DNA of 40,331 bases from positions 1 through 40,331 of the forward strand of contig NZ_MCUV01000035.1 in assembly GCF_002873395.1 (NCBI RefSeq). The letters run 5' to 3'. Shown piece by piece: positions 1-8,117 of this stretch. Position numbers and translations under genes: made by a program. This stretch comes from Vibrio sp. 10N.286.49.B3 (GTDB lineage Bacteria > Pseudomonadota > Gammaproteobacteria > Enterobacterales > Vibrionaceae). The first letter of the stretch is position 1. Every line of letters begins with the position of its first letter. The notes under the pieces are model-generated. The model worked only from the letters and a program-made list of their open reading frames with translations, did no database searches and was not told where the DNA came from.

Positions 1-87
1 GTAAATTCAATGCGTTATTTTTACCTCTAAATTAATTAAAAAAATAAACTTATTTTGAATGTTTTTTTGATCTTTTAAGGTCTCAAT

Positions 88-119
88 ACATACTTAATGA
101 CAAGTATGTTAATTAACAT
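88..119. repeat. Overlapping inverted repeats upstream of the small secreted gene
   Basis: An 8-bp inverted repeat (ACATACTT at 88-95, AAGTATGT at 102-109, 6-nt spacer) runs into a perfect 14-bp palindrome ATGTTAATTAACAT at 106-119. The two share bases 106-109 and end about 30 bases before the start codon at 151. The position fits an operator or an mRNA leader structure; the binding protein is unknown. Confidence 0.5.
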
Positions 120-150
120 GCTTATTTTTTATAAGGTAAGAGGGTAAATC

Positions 151-339
151 ATGAAACTATTAATAAGCTTGTTAACGGTTATTTTATTTTCTAGTGGTGT
201 TTATGCATCTACAATGAATGGAAGTGGTGCGGGCAGTTCAGCGACTGGACCGAATGTCGAGTGTATGCTGCCAGATGGAAGTAAAAAATATATTCCAGCA
301 CTGATTTGTAAACACAGTAATGGTCACGTGAGTCATTAA
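151..339 (+). CDS. Small secreted protein of unknown function (62 aa)
   Basis: I do not recognise the family. The product has a clear Sec signal peptide: a lysine at residue 3, a hydrophobic stretch at about residues 4-17, and a likely cut after VYA (residue 19). That leaves a mature peptide of roughly 43 residues. The mature part starts with a Gly/Ser/Thr-rich stretch and holds two cysteines, in the contexts VECMLPDG and ALICKH, which could form one disulfide after export. A purine-rich Shine-Dalgarno (AAGAGGG) sits about 6 bases before the ATG. The gene stands alone and converges on the lipoprotein gene to its right. Signal peptide, codon structure and SD support a real gene; function is open. 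Confidence 0.7.
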   Translation: MKLLISLLTVILFSSGVYASTMNGSGAGSSATGPNVECMLPDGSKKYIPALICKHSNGHVSH

Positions 340-358
340 AAACGAGAGCTAAGTAGTC

Positions 359-386
359 GCCCCATGTGATGTTATTGACACGGGGC
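359..386. terminator. Possible terminator between convergent genes
   Basis: GCCCCATG (359-366) pairs with CACGGGGC (379-386) with one mismatch. A run of A residues at about 338-342 gives a U tract, some distance away, for the leftward lipoprotein transcript. It lies between two convergent genes. The U tract is not immediately adjacent, so this is a moderate call. Confidence 0.4.
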
Positions 387-395
387 AGAGCTCAA

Positions 396-1214
396 TTACT
401 GTTTAATCAGCCATTGTAAAATAGCCGTTCGCTCATCAGCCGATGCCTCTAAATACCAGTAACTCATCATAGTTAACGCTTGTGAGTCACTTGTCAGATC
501 AGAAGTCACACCTTTACGATTATCAAAGACATATTGTGTGAATTGCTCTTTTTCTTGGACTGACGATTGGTTATACCAGTACTGGGTCATTTCAATATTT
601 TTTGTTGCATCTAACGTACTATCAACACTGTTATGAATGAAGCCATAACCCTGTTGTTTCACTGTGTCATTTTTAGCCACTAAACTGCTTGCTTCATTTT
701 CAATTGCCGAAAAATAAGCTTTAGGCACTTCAACTTCTATTATGTTTTTCTTGCCCGAAGTAAGTAACAATTGGACATTACTTCCTTGAAACTGATCAAG
801 CGAAGATGCTGAAAATGGGAAAGTAAACCACTGAGTGACAGTGCAATGCTCAGTACAAGTTTCAGAGGTTGGACGTAAGCTCTGTATCTTGACAGTTTCG
901 CCATGAATAATCACTGAGTGGAATAAGTCATAGCTCTTAAAAAAACTGACTGACATATCAATATGGGAAGACTTAGATAGCTGGGTTTCATTTTTGGCTT
1001 GCATAGCAACATAGCTAAGCTCTGAACGAACAAGATCAGCTCCCACTCTTGCCTTCATCATTGGTGTAATGGGTTTCGCTTTCACTTCTACATAATTACT
1101 TCTCTCTTTTATACTCTGCACAGCATCTGAAAAATCACTTGAGCTATCCAAGGTACTACAACCAACAGCGGTAAGAACTGTCGATGCTATGAATAAACTT
1201 TTTACTACATTCAT
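396..1214 (-). CDS. Predicted lipoprotein of unknown function with duplicated C-terminal YWY motif
   Basis: The frame is open up to 1277, but I choose the ATG at 1214. It has a good SD (AAGGGA), begins a lipoprotein signal MNVVKSLFIASTVLTAVGC with the lipobox TAVGC, and the longer version would run through the porin terminator. The predicted product is about 272 aa. The mature part is largely polar, with an internal CTEHC pair. The C-terminus holds two related segments, one starting MTQYWYNQSS and one MMSYWYLEAS, each followed by an acidic/Arg-rich helix ending in an aromatic. The last segment (YWYLEASADER then LQWLIKQ) resembles, from memory, the tail of the YccT/DUF2057 family. Overall function unknown. 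It lies directly downstream of the porin but behind a terminator, so it may depend on read-through. Confidence 0.75.
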   Translation of the reverse strand: MNVVKSLFIASTVLTAVGCSTLDSSSDFSDAVQSIKERSNYVEVKAKPITPMMKARVGADLVRSELSYVAMQAKNETQLSKSSHIDMSVSFFKSYDLFHSVIIHGETVKIQSLRPTSETCTEHCTVTQWFTFPFSASSLDQFQGSNVQLLLTSGKKNIIEVEVPKAYFSAIENEASSLVAKNDTVKQQGYGFIHNSVDSTLDATKNIEMTQYWYNQSSVQEKEQFTQYVFDNRKGVTSDLTSDSQALTMMSYWYLEASADERTAILQWLIKQ

Positions 1215-1231
1215 TTTCTTGATCCCTTTAG

Positions 1232-1257
1232 AAAAAACGCCAGCACATAGGCTGGCG
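1232..1257 (-). terminator. Rho-independent terminator after the porin gene
   Basis: CGCCAGC (1238-1244) and GCTGGCG (1251-1257) form a perfect 7-bp stem with a 6-nt loop. On the minus strand the stem is followed by six U residues. It sits between the porin stop and the lipoprotein start. Confidence 0.85.
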
Positions 1258-1290
1258 CACATAACAAAGAAAGGCAATTAAAACTTTAAA

Positions 1291-2298
1291 TTAGAAGCCG
1301 TATTCGATACCAACACGAGTAAACATTAGTTTATCATCTGCATTGTAAGCATCATGCTGACCAATACGGATATAAGGTACAAAACCATTGTAAACGTACA
1401 TTAGCTGACCTGAGATAACTTCATCGCTGTTATCTTGCTTAACACCGGCAACCTCAGAGTCTTCATTCGTTGCATAACCAACTTTCACACCCCAAGGACC
1501 GTTCCAGTATTGAGCAATAATTGAATATGAACCTTGTTCAGCGTTATCGCTATCTGTTGCTTTATCCATTCCATCAGCATACTTATAAGCACCAGCTAAG
1601 CCAAATCCTGCTGGCAATGGTAATTCAAAACCAACAATATAGGCTGATGCATCTACATCATTACCATTTATTTTATCATTTAGCTCATAACCAGCATGGA
1701 AAGTCACAATATCATTTAGGTTATAGTGAGCAGCTGCGCCGATGTGATTTGAACCTTTAGTACCAGTGTCGCCACGACCTACTGATAGGTTAAATGAGAA
1801 ACCGCTAAATACTGGTGAATCATAACGAGCCATATCTCCCTTACGATCATAATTAGCTAGAACATCGCCACCCCAGTCAAACACACGACCTAGACCTGGG
1901 TTTGAATATGGCCAATCAACAATTTCATATAGTGGTGTCAGCATGCGACCAAAACGTACTTTACCCCAGTCACCCTGCATGCCAACGAAAGTATCACGGG
2001 CACCTAATGTTGAACCGCTACCATCTTCCCCAACATAGCCAGATTCGATCTGCATAAATACATTAAAATTATCAAACATATCTTTGCTTGCACGAAAACC
2101 AATACGCGATTCATTTTCGTAATCATAACCATTACCATCTTCTTGATTGAAGATAGAAATAGCTGCAACACCATAGGCTTGGACATTAAAGTCAGAGACA
2201 ATACCAACTTGAGAAGATTCTGCACCTTGTGCCATTACACCTGCTGATGCTAGTGCAATTGAAGCACCAAGAAGTGTACGTTTGATCATTTTTTCCAT
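1291..2298 (-). CDS. Gram-negative general porin, OmpU/OmpL-like
   Basis: The product (335 aa) is an outer-membrane trimeric beta-barrel porin for passive diffusion of small solutes. It has a signal peptide with a likely cut after VMA (residue 23), a mature start QGAESS, many alternating hydrophobic strands rich in aromatic and Gly residues, the porin segment DTFVGMQGDWGKVRFGRM that leads into the constriction loop, and a C-terminal Phe (GIEYGF) typical of barrel-assembly substrates. The ATG at 2298 is preceded by AGGAG with 8-nt spacing, which favours it over the Met three codons in. In V. cholerae a porin also follows ligA (from memory), so the position is syntenic. ToxR-type control is common for this family, but I see no proven box. 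Confidence 0.93.
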   Translation of the reverse strand: MEKMIKRTLLGASIALASAGVMAQGAESSQVGIVSDFNVQAYGVAAISIFNQEDGNGYDYENESRIGFRASKDMFDNFNVFMQIESGYVGEDGSGSTLGARDTFVGMQGDWGKVRFGRMLTPLYEIVDWPYSNPGLGRVFDWGGDVLANYDRKGDMARYDSPVFSGFSFNLSVGRGDTGTKGSNHIGAAAHYNLNDIVTFHAGYELNDKINGNDVDASAYIVGFELPLPAGFGLAGAYKYADGMDKATDSDNAEQGSYSIIAQYWNGPWGVKVGYATNEDSEVAGVKQDNSDEVISGQLMYVYNGFVPYIRIGQHDAYNADDKLMFTRVGIEYGF

Positions 2299-2816
2299 GG
2301 ATAAAACTCCTAAAAATAAAAATTAAATAGCTGCTTTTTATTTATGTACTTCGCTTCAAGTGGCCGCCGAAAGCAAAGCACATAGTCCTAAATAAAGTTA
2401 AGTTATGCCTCTAACCTAAACTTAACCAGAGCATGGGTTAACATTTCCAGTACACACCCAAAGCATCCGTTAACAACAGACTAACTTCGTGACGAAAAAA
2501 ATCAAACATAAGTTAATTTTCATCTAAAAAAATATGATCTAGTACAAACTTTTATCAACACAGTGATTTAAGTCAAACTTTTATGATTACAAGTGAAAGT
2601 AAAAATAAAAACTATTAAAATCAAAACTTTAACTCAGCATTATAAAAATAGCTAAAAAATAGCAATCCACATATTCACCAGCACATTTGTGACAAAAATC
2701 GATAACCAACGACTTAATACGCTATTTAAATTATCTCATAAAATAAAGTCTTCTTTGTAATAGCTCATTTACATCAGAATCAACTGTCTGTTGTTTTTCT
2801 ACCTGAAAAAACCTAA
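2299..2816. other. AT-rich intergenic region, probable porin control region
   Basis: About 520 bases without a credible gene lie between the ligase terminator and the porin start. The region must hold the porin promoter and a possibly long leader. Visible items are the direct repeat listed separately and a TATAAT hexamer on the minus strand (2639-2644) with an imperfectly spaced upstream TTGCTA. No coding signal is apparent. Confidence 0.6.
2545..2584 (-). promoter_or_regulatory. 29-bp-period direct repeat upstream of the porin gene
   Basis: The 11-mer ATAAAAGTTTG (minus strand) occurs exactly twice, at 2574-2584 and 2545-2555, a period of 29 bp or just under three helical turns. Further bases match after each copy (CT.A.ATCA-like). 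The upstream copy runs into TTGACT, a good -35 hexamer. It lies 250-290 bases before the porin start, so a regulator-binding site is plausible; the regulator is unidentified. Confidence 0.45.
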
Positions 2817-2842
2817 AAAAAAGAGCCCTTTCGGACTCTTTG
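2815..2842 (-). terminator. ligA: Rho-independent terminator after the DNA ligase gene
   Basis: On the minus strand AAGAGTCC and GGGCTCTT form an 8-bp stem (one G-U pair) around a GAAA tetraloop, followed by a long U run. It lies about 30 bases after the ligase stop codon. Confidence 0.85.
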
Positions 2843-2873
2843 TTAATTTCTAACCCTAAATTTAACCCAATTA

Positions 2874-4820
2874 TTATGAGATTAAATCTAAATACTCTTG
2901 CTCTGATAGCACACTTACGCCCTTCTCTTGTGCGCTTTTAATTTTGGTTGCACCTACTTTAGCCCCAGCAACCAGATAAGTCGTTTTGCCCGTTACTGAT
3001 TTTGCTACTTTTGCACCCAAATATTTCGCTTGCTTCTCCATATCACCGCGAGAGCCTTGCAACATAGTGCCGGTAAAGACAATGATGGTTCCAGCGATAG
3101 GCGAAGAACCTTCCTCTTGCTCAGACGCTTTAGGAGTGACATTTAAGTTAAAGCCAAGCTCATAAACTTTAAAGAACTCATCTTTTATATTGGCTAGCCC
3201 TTTCACTACCGCTTCTGCACTTAATTGAGCAAAACCGTCTAGCTTCACAATCTCTTCAGCTGAAAGTGCAAATAATTCCGTTAAAGCGTAGTGCTGTAAA
3301 AGCTTTTCACAATTACCGCCACCTAAGCGGCTCACACCAAATGCGGATAAGAAACGCCAGTCTTCAACAGCAACTTCACGACTAGCCTGCAGTTGATCGG
3401 ACAGGTTTTTAGAGGTTTTTTCTCCAAAGCCATGACCGGCAAATTGATGTACTTTCAATGCATATATTTCATGGATATGTTTAATGCCGTAGTTACTCAG
3501 TTTCTCAATCACCTTAGGGCCAAAACCATCGTTATTGCCTAAAGTTTTAAAAAAATGAATTAAAGTATTTTCTGTTTGAGCAGGGCAGTCACTCTTATTT
3601 GGACAAATTAAGTGATCCGATTCCCAAATCAACTCTGACTGGCAACTAGGGCAGCAGCTTGGTAATTGTGGCTCAACCGCTTTAGTGACTTTTTCAATTT
3701 TAGGTATCACTAAACCACTGCGAACGATCTGCACAATCGCCCCTTTACCAACCCCATTCGTTTTCACCATATTATAATGATGTACGGTCACTCGACTGAT
3801 TGTTGCACCGCTTATCTTGGTTGGCACTAATTCCGCAACAGGAGAGACTCTTCCCGTTCTTGAAGTTTGTGGCGTAACACTTAATACTTCAACTTCCGCC
3901 GCTTCTTCATTGATTTTGAATGCAATTTGCCAGCGATGGAACTTTCTTGTCGCCCCCATATACTCTTTGATACGCGAATCGGTGACTTCTAAAATCACAC
4001 CATCGACATCATAGCCAACGGCATTCCAGATTTTATCAATAATACTCTCAAAACTCGCCATTAGAGTCTCATGATGACCTGTCCAGTTCTCAATTAGGCT
4101 AAATGGGTAGAAAACACAAGCGCCGTCATCAATTGCCTGTTGTACTTGAGGATCAACATTTTTTTCTGCAATAATCGCCGCTTGTATGTTGCGTGAGTTT
4201 TCAAACTGCTGACTTAATTTTTCTTCGAAATAGGCTTTCTCAATAACAATCTCACCAGCACCTAAGCCACGCTCACCGCCATTAGCTACACTAAGACCAC
4301 GCTCAAAGGCTCTCGATACATCCTGCCCCTTCACACCATCACCGCGCGTGTAAAGCTTAGTACCATCATCAAAAGCAGCATAGCCATCTAGCTTTGGAGT
4401 CACTCGAATATCAATATCTTTGCTTTCTAAACTTAACTCGCGAGCTGCTTTAAGAATTCTATCTAACCATTTTTTAATCTCTTCTTTCGAATAGGCTTTA
4501 TCTGTCGACAGCATTTTTTGCGGTAAAGAGACGGTTTTACCTAAATTCATTACCTCTGATTCAACAGAAGTCACAAAATCATGATCTGGATTATTTGTGG
4601 CGAATACTTTGCTGTATTCATCATATTGAGAATCATCGATAACAGGAAAGCCCGAACGATAACAAGCGTTAACTGCAATTAAGAAAGACAACTGCTCATT
4701 GGTACTTACTTGATTAAAAGTGTTATCGATAATTATCGTTTCTAGTTTATTTGCATCAATATCAACGTCTAACTCATTGATGATAGATAGTTGGTCATTG
4801 TTAAACTCAAATTTGCTCAT
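2874..4820 (-). CDS. ligA: Divergent NAD-dependent DNA ligase (LigA family)
   Basis: Seals nicks using NAD+; 648 aa, against about 670 for gammaproteobacterial LigA. Domain order is canonical: Ia region around residues 54-67 (Y54, D63, Y66, D67), adenylation domain with KLDG (K143 is the nucleophile), RGDG (159-162), GE (E190), RN (210-211), motif V IAFK (K302), OB fold to about 385, Cys4 zinc finger (C390, C393, C406, C412), helix-hairpin-helix repeats to about 560, and a BRCT domain from about 575. Several positions conserved in LigA differ: the Glu two before the nucleophile is Thr141, the motif IV Lys of DGVVIKV is Glu278 in DGVILEV, and the His of the Ia YH pair is Arg55. The start codon has only a weak SD. 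It occupies the usual ligA place next to zipA, but a hairpin separates them. It may be a replaced or second ligase; the family assignment is secure, the sole-ligase role is not. Confidence 0.88.
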   Translation of the reverse strand: MSKFEFNNDQLSIINELDVDIDANKLETIIIDNTFNQVSTNEQLSFLIAVNACYRSGFPVIDDSQYDEYSKVFATNNPDHDFVTSVESEVMNLGKTVSLPQKMLSTDKAYSKEEIKKWLDRILKAARELSLESKDIDIRVTPKLDGYAAFDDGTKLYTRGDGVKGQDVSRAFERGLSVANGGERGLGAGEIVIEKAYFEEKLSQQFENSRNIQAAIIAEKNVDPQVQQAIDDGACVFYPFSLIENWTGHHETLMASFESIIDKIWNAVGYDVDGVILEVTDSRIKEYMGATRKFHRWQIAFKINEEAAEVEVLSVTPQTSRTGRVSPVAELVPTKISGATISRVTVHHYNMVKTNGVGKGAIVQIVRSGLVIPKIEKVTKAVEPQLPSCCPSCQSELIWESDHLICPNKSDCPAQTENTLIHFFKTLGNNDGFGPKVIEKLSNYGIKHIHEIYALKVHQFAGHGFGEKTSKNLSDQLQASREVAVEDWRFLSAFGVSRLGGGNCEKLLQHYALTELFALSAEEIVKLDGFAQLSAEAVVKGLANIKDEFFKVYELGFNLNVTPKASEQEEGSSPIAGTIIVFTGTMLQGSRGDMEKQAKYLGAKVAKSVTGKTTYLVAGAKVGATKIKSAQEKGVSVLSEQEYLDLIS

Positions 4821-4869
4821 TATTCATACCATATACATTATTTTTGTTTACCGCACTCTACTCGATACG

Positions 4870-4897
4870 AAAAAAGGCCCCCTGTAGGAGCCTTTTT
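4870..4897. terminator. Terminator-like hairpin between zipA and ligA
   Basis: GGCCCCC and GGAGCC arms (one wobble) flanked by A and T runs form a hairpin with U tracts on both strands. On the minus strand it lies after zipA and about 50 bases before ligA, so it would end or weaken the zipA transcript. Confidence 0.75.
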
Positions 4898-4926
4898 GCC
4901 ATCAATGTCACTTGTTAGAAGCGTTG

Positions 4927-5871
4927 TTATTGATTTACTTGATTAAAGTCTTGAACTTGACGACGATAAGCAGCCAGGCGATCGGGCGTTAGTAAATTAC
5001 GCGCATCATCGAGAACATTACCACTCATATCATCGGCAATCTGTTGCGCCGTCGTCAACATTAGGTTGAAGTTTTGCTCAGCATCACCATAGCAAGGTAA
5101 TGTCATAAAGAATGAAATACCTTTTGTTGAAAACTGAGCTGGATCGGTATGAGCTAATGTACCTGGCTGCATCATATTAGCCACACTAAAGACTATCTTA
5201 CCGGTTCCTTCAGGACCAACATGACAATGGAAAATATCCATATCACCATAAGTTAAACCATTGCGTGTCATACTAGCAAATAACTGACTACCAATAAATT
5301 CATCATGACCTGAACAGTGCACGTTTAGCACTAGCACTTGCATCTCTGGTTCAGTGACTAAAGGCTCGGCAGATAACGGTTCGATGGATTCTGTTGCTTG
5401 AACCTCCATCTCAGGTAAAGTTGCTTCTGCCACTATTGAATCCACTTTTGCCGCATCAAAAGGATCACTTTGAAGGTGATCTTCACTCTTAACTGAGTTT
5501 GAAGATTCAGAAGACTGGTGATTTTCTGTCACTATACTGTCATTGACACTAAATGAAGGTAAATCATCATTAGACGGATCCAATAGGGGATCTTTATCCA
5601 TCCCATCAACTAATGGATCGGAAAAAGAGCGATCTTGTACGCCAAAATCGGGTTCTTTACGCTGCTTCTTTACCGGTTCTGTACTTTCTACTGAAGCGGC
5701 ATTAGATGCGAATTGAGGATCAGGCTCACCTTCATCTGTACTTAATTTACTAAATGGCTTATCAGCAAACTTCGCTTTCCCGTCTTTTTTACTCGTCCAT
5801 AGACCATGAAATAACAATGCGGCGATCGCTAAAGCGCCAACAACAATGAGTATTATTCGCAATTCCGGCAT
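4927..5871 (-). CDS. zipA: Cell division protein ZipA
   Basis: Bitopic inner-membrane protein that tethers FtsZ polymers to the membrane and stabilises the Z ring. 314 aa. The N-terminus is a single membrane anchor (residues 5-26, ILIVVGALAIAALLF) facing a short positive segment (TSKKDGKAK). A long acidic, Ser/Glu/Asp/Pro-rich linker spans about residues 40-175. The C-terminal FtsZ-binding domain (about 175-305) begins MQVLVLNVH and includes the family segments FIGSQLFASM, DMDIFHCH and DDMSGNVLDDAR. The gene is divergent from cysZ and upstream of ligA, the order known from Vibrio and Escherichia. The linker is low-complexity, as is usual for ZipA. Confidence 0.96.
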   Translation of the reverse strand: MPELRIILIVVGALAIAALLFHGLWTSKKDGKAKFADKPFSKLSTDEGEPDPQFASNAASVESTEPVKKQRKEPDFGVQDRSFSDPLVDGMDKDPLLDPSNDDLPSFSVNDSIVTENHQSSESSNSVKSEDHLQSDPFDAAKVDSIVAEATLPEMEVQATESIEPLSAEPLVTEPEMQVLVLNVHCSGHDEFIGSQLFASMTRNGLTYGDMDIFHCHVGPEGTGKIVFSVANMMQPGTLAHTDPAQFSTKGISFFMTLPCYGDAEQNFNLMLTTAQQIADDMSGNVLDDARNLLTPDRLAAYRRQVQDFNQVNQ

Positions 5872-6119
5872 TTTTTACTCTCAGCTTCTTGATATAACCA
5901 TTTAAAAATATTGTCTCGTCTCGTTGGGACAATTATGCTTACAACGAATACAACCAAGGTGGGTTAATTCGGCTTATTTTACTACTGTAGCAAATCTCTA
6001 TGCCATTTTAGAACAACTTAATGTGATAAGTTCCTTATATGCTGTGATTTTCACCACGATTTTCATCTCAACTAGGTAAAATACACGAGAACGTACCTCC
6101 AACAAGGCGATATAGACAT

Positions 6120-6866
6120 ATGAATATATTAGATAAACAAAGAAGTGGCTTTGGATATTTTTTTTATGGGCTTGAATTAGCCATGCAACCTGGGATAAGA
6201 AAGTACGTATTATTACCCCTTTTATTGAATATAATTCTTGTTGGTGGGGCCCTTTTTTATTTGTTTTCACACTTGGATGCTTGGATTACTGGTTGGATGG
6301 GTTACCTACCTGACTTTCTAACCTGGCTAAGTTACCTTTTGTGGCCATTACTTGCTATTACCATTTTGGCCACTTTTTCCTATTTCTTTAGTACGCTAGC
6401 AAACTTTATCGCCGCACCCTTAAATGGATTACTGGCAGAAAAAGTCGAAGTGAAGCTTTCTGGTCAGCCCATTAATGATGAGAACATCTTCGCTTTAGTC
6501 AAAGATACACCAAGGATCTTAGCGAGAGAGTGGCGCAAACTTGTCTATATCTTACCAAAAGCATTTGGTCTCTTTCTTTTACTTCTTATTCCTGCTCTTG
6601 GGCAAACCATCGGACCTATTTTATGGTTTGTATTTACCGCATGGATTTTGGCGATTCAATATTGTGATTACCCATTTGATAACCATAAGATCGCATTTAA
6701 TGATATGAGAGTGCAGTTAAAACAAAAACAGCGCAAAGCTTATGGATTCGGTGCTTTAGTGACCTTTTTTACCAGCATCCCTATTGTTAACTTATTTGTA
6801 ATGCCTATTGCAGTATGTGGCGCTACAGCAATGTGGGTCTTCGAGTTTAAAAGCCAAAACCAATGA
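6120..6866 (+). CDS. cysZ: Sulfate transporter CysZ
   Basis: Inner-membrane protein that brings sulfate into the cell for cysteine biosynthesis. 248 aa with several long hydrophobic segments (about residues 27-47, 62-90, 140-175 and 205-232). It matches E. coli CysZ closely in remembered motifs: RSGFGYFFYGLEL near the start, LSYLLWPLLAI, FIAAPLNGLLAEKVE, AIQYCDYPFDNHK and AVCGATAMWV at the end. The start at 6120 gives the expected N-terminus; upstream AAGGCG is a modest SD. It is divergent from zipA and followed by cysK, so sulfate import and the last cysteine step are encoded together. Confidence 0.96.
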   Translation: MNILDKQRSGFGYFFYGLELAMQPGIRKYVLLPLLLNIILVGGALFYLFSHLDAWITGWMGYLPDFLTWLSYLLWPLLAITILATFSYFFSTLANFIAAPLNGLLAEKVEVKLSGQPINDENIFALVKDTPRILAREWRKLVYILPKAFGLFLLLLIPALGQTIGPILWFVFTAWILAIQYCDYPFDNHKIAFNDMRVQLKQKQRKAYGFGALVTFFTSIPIVNLFVMPIAVCGATAMWVFEFKSQNQ

Positions 6867-6897
6867 TACTTAAAACTAAAAAGATAACTAACTCTAT

Positions 6898-6909
6898 AAG
6901 TTATAACTT
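6898..6909. promoter_or_regulatory. 12-bp palindrome upstream of cysK
   Basis: AAGTTATAACTT is a perfect palindrome about 100 bases before the cysK start, in a 142-base AT-rich gap after cysZ. The position and the TTATAA core would suit a CysB-type activator site, but CysB boxes are poorly defined and this is inference. Confidence 0.3.
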
Positions 6910-7008
6910 TTTAATCCTTTTCCTCTCATTCATTAGCATTTATTATTTTTGTGTATTCATTAATAGTGCAATCAGCACCCAGACATGTGTCATGAAGGAA
7001 CGAACATT

Positions 7009-7977
7009 ATGAGCAAGATTTACGAAGATAACTCACTAACGATTGGCAACACTCCCCTAGTTAGACTCAATAAAGTAAGTAACGGTAATGTATTAGCGAA
7101 AGTTGAAGCCCGTAACCCTAGCTTTAGCGTTAAATGCCGTATTGGTGCAAACATGATATGGGAAGCAGAAAAAGCAGGCACGCTACATAAAGAAATTGAA
7201 CTCGTAGAGCCAACAAGTGGTAATACGGGTGTTGCTTTGGCCTTTGTTGCTGCAGCTCGTGGCTACAAACTCACTTTAACAATGCCTGAGTCAATGAGTC
7301 TTGAGCGTCGTAAGCTGCTTAAAGCTCTTGGTGCCAACCTAGTATTAACTGAAGCAGCTAAGGGAATGAAAGGCGCAATCAATAAAGCAGAAGAAATTGT
7401 CGCCAGTGACCCTGAGAAATTTCTACTTCTTCAACAGTTTAACAACCCTGCAAACCCTCAGATCCATGAAAAAACGACTGGACCTGAAATTTGGGAAGCA
7501 ACAGATGGCGAAATTGATGTCTTCATTGCTGGTGTCGGTACAGGCGGTACATTAACAGGTACAAGCCGATTTATTAAAACAGAAAAAGGCAAAGCCATTA
7601 CCTCTGTAGCAGTAGAACCTGCTGAGTCACCAGTCATTGCACAAGCTCTTGCTGGTGATGAAATTCAGCCTGCTCCACACAAGATCCAAGGCATTGGTGC
7701 TGGTTTCATTCCTGGTAACTTAGATTTATCACTTATAGATCGTGTTGAAGCCGTTACTTCTGAAGAAGCGATTGAAATGGCACAGCGTCTAATGGCAGAA
7801 GAAGGTATTTTAGCTGGTATATCATCTGGAGCAGCAGTTGTAGCAGCCAATAGAATATCACAACTACCTGAATTTAAAGGAAAAACAATAGTTACCATAT
7901 TGCCTAGCTCTGGTGAGCGTTACTTAAGTACTGCACTATTTGCAGGGCTGTTCACTGAGAAAGAAAACCTGCAGTAA
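7009..7977 (+). CDS. cysK: Cysteine synthase A (O-acetylserine sulfhydrylase)
   Basis: PLP enzyme making L-cysteine from O-acetyl-L-serine and sulfide in the cytoplasm. With the ATG at 7009 (SD AAGGAA, good spacing) the protein is 322 aa, normal for CysK; the frame is open to 6985, but those eight extra codons do not match the family. The PLP lysine is K42 in [11 protein letters not shown]. The substrate loop is TSGNTG (69-74), and the phosphate-binding loop GVGTGGT lies near residue 177. GISSGAA and the C-terminal [10 protein letters not shown] are also conserved. It follows cysZ by 142 bases, with its own likely promoter, and ends at a strong terminator. Confidence 0.97.
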   Translation: MSKIYEDNSLTIGNTPLVRLNKVSNGNVLAKVEARNPSFSVKCRIGANMIWEAEKAGTLHKEIELVEPTSGNTGVALAFVAAARGYKLTLTMPESMSLERRKLLKALGANLVLTEAAKGMKGAINKAEEIVASDPEKFLLLQQFNNPANPQIHEKTTGPEIWEATDGEIDVFIAGVGTGGTLTGTSRFIKTEKGKAITSVAVEPAESPVIAQALAGDEIQPAPHKIQGIGAGFIPGNLDLSLIDRVEAVTSEEAIEMAQRLMAEEGILAGISSGAAVVAANRISQLPEFKGKTIVTILPSSGERYLSTALFAGLFTEKENLQ

Positions 7978-8003
7978 TATGTGATCAAATCAATATTTAG
8001 TTC

Positions 8004-8032
8004 AAAAAAAGCTCCTTATAGGGGCTTTTTTG
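8004..8032. terminator. cysK: Rho-independent terminator after cysK
   Basis: AAAAAAAGCTCC, a short TTATA loop and GGGGCTTTTTTT form a hairpin with a U run directly after cysK; the A run makes it potentially bidirectional. Confidence 0.9.
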
Positions 8033-8117
8033 TTGACCCGAGCTTCACCTTTGGTAATATCACTATTGTTTTATTTTTAGCTTCAAAATAAAGAAGCAAT
8101 AAAACCGACTTTCTCGA

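Noticed and set aside
2625..2670. TTGCTA/TATAAT sigma70 promoter for the porin
   Set aside because: The spacer is 15 bases and the leader would be about 340 nt; not strong enough to list as a promoter.
5910..5933. ATTGTC...GACAAT inverted repeat between zipA and cysZ
   Set aside because: Only a 6-bp arm in an AT-rich gap; likely to occur by chance.
5998..6270. 90-codon minus-strand frame before and into cysZ
   Set aside because: It overlaps the well-supported cysZ start and has no SD or recognisable product.
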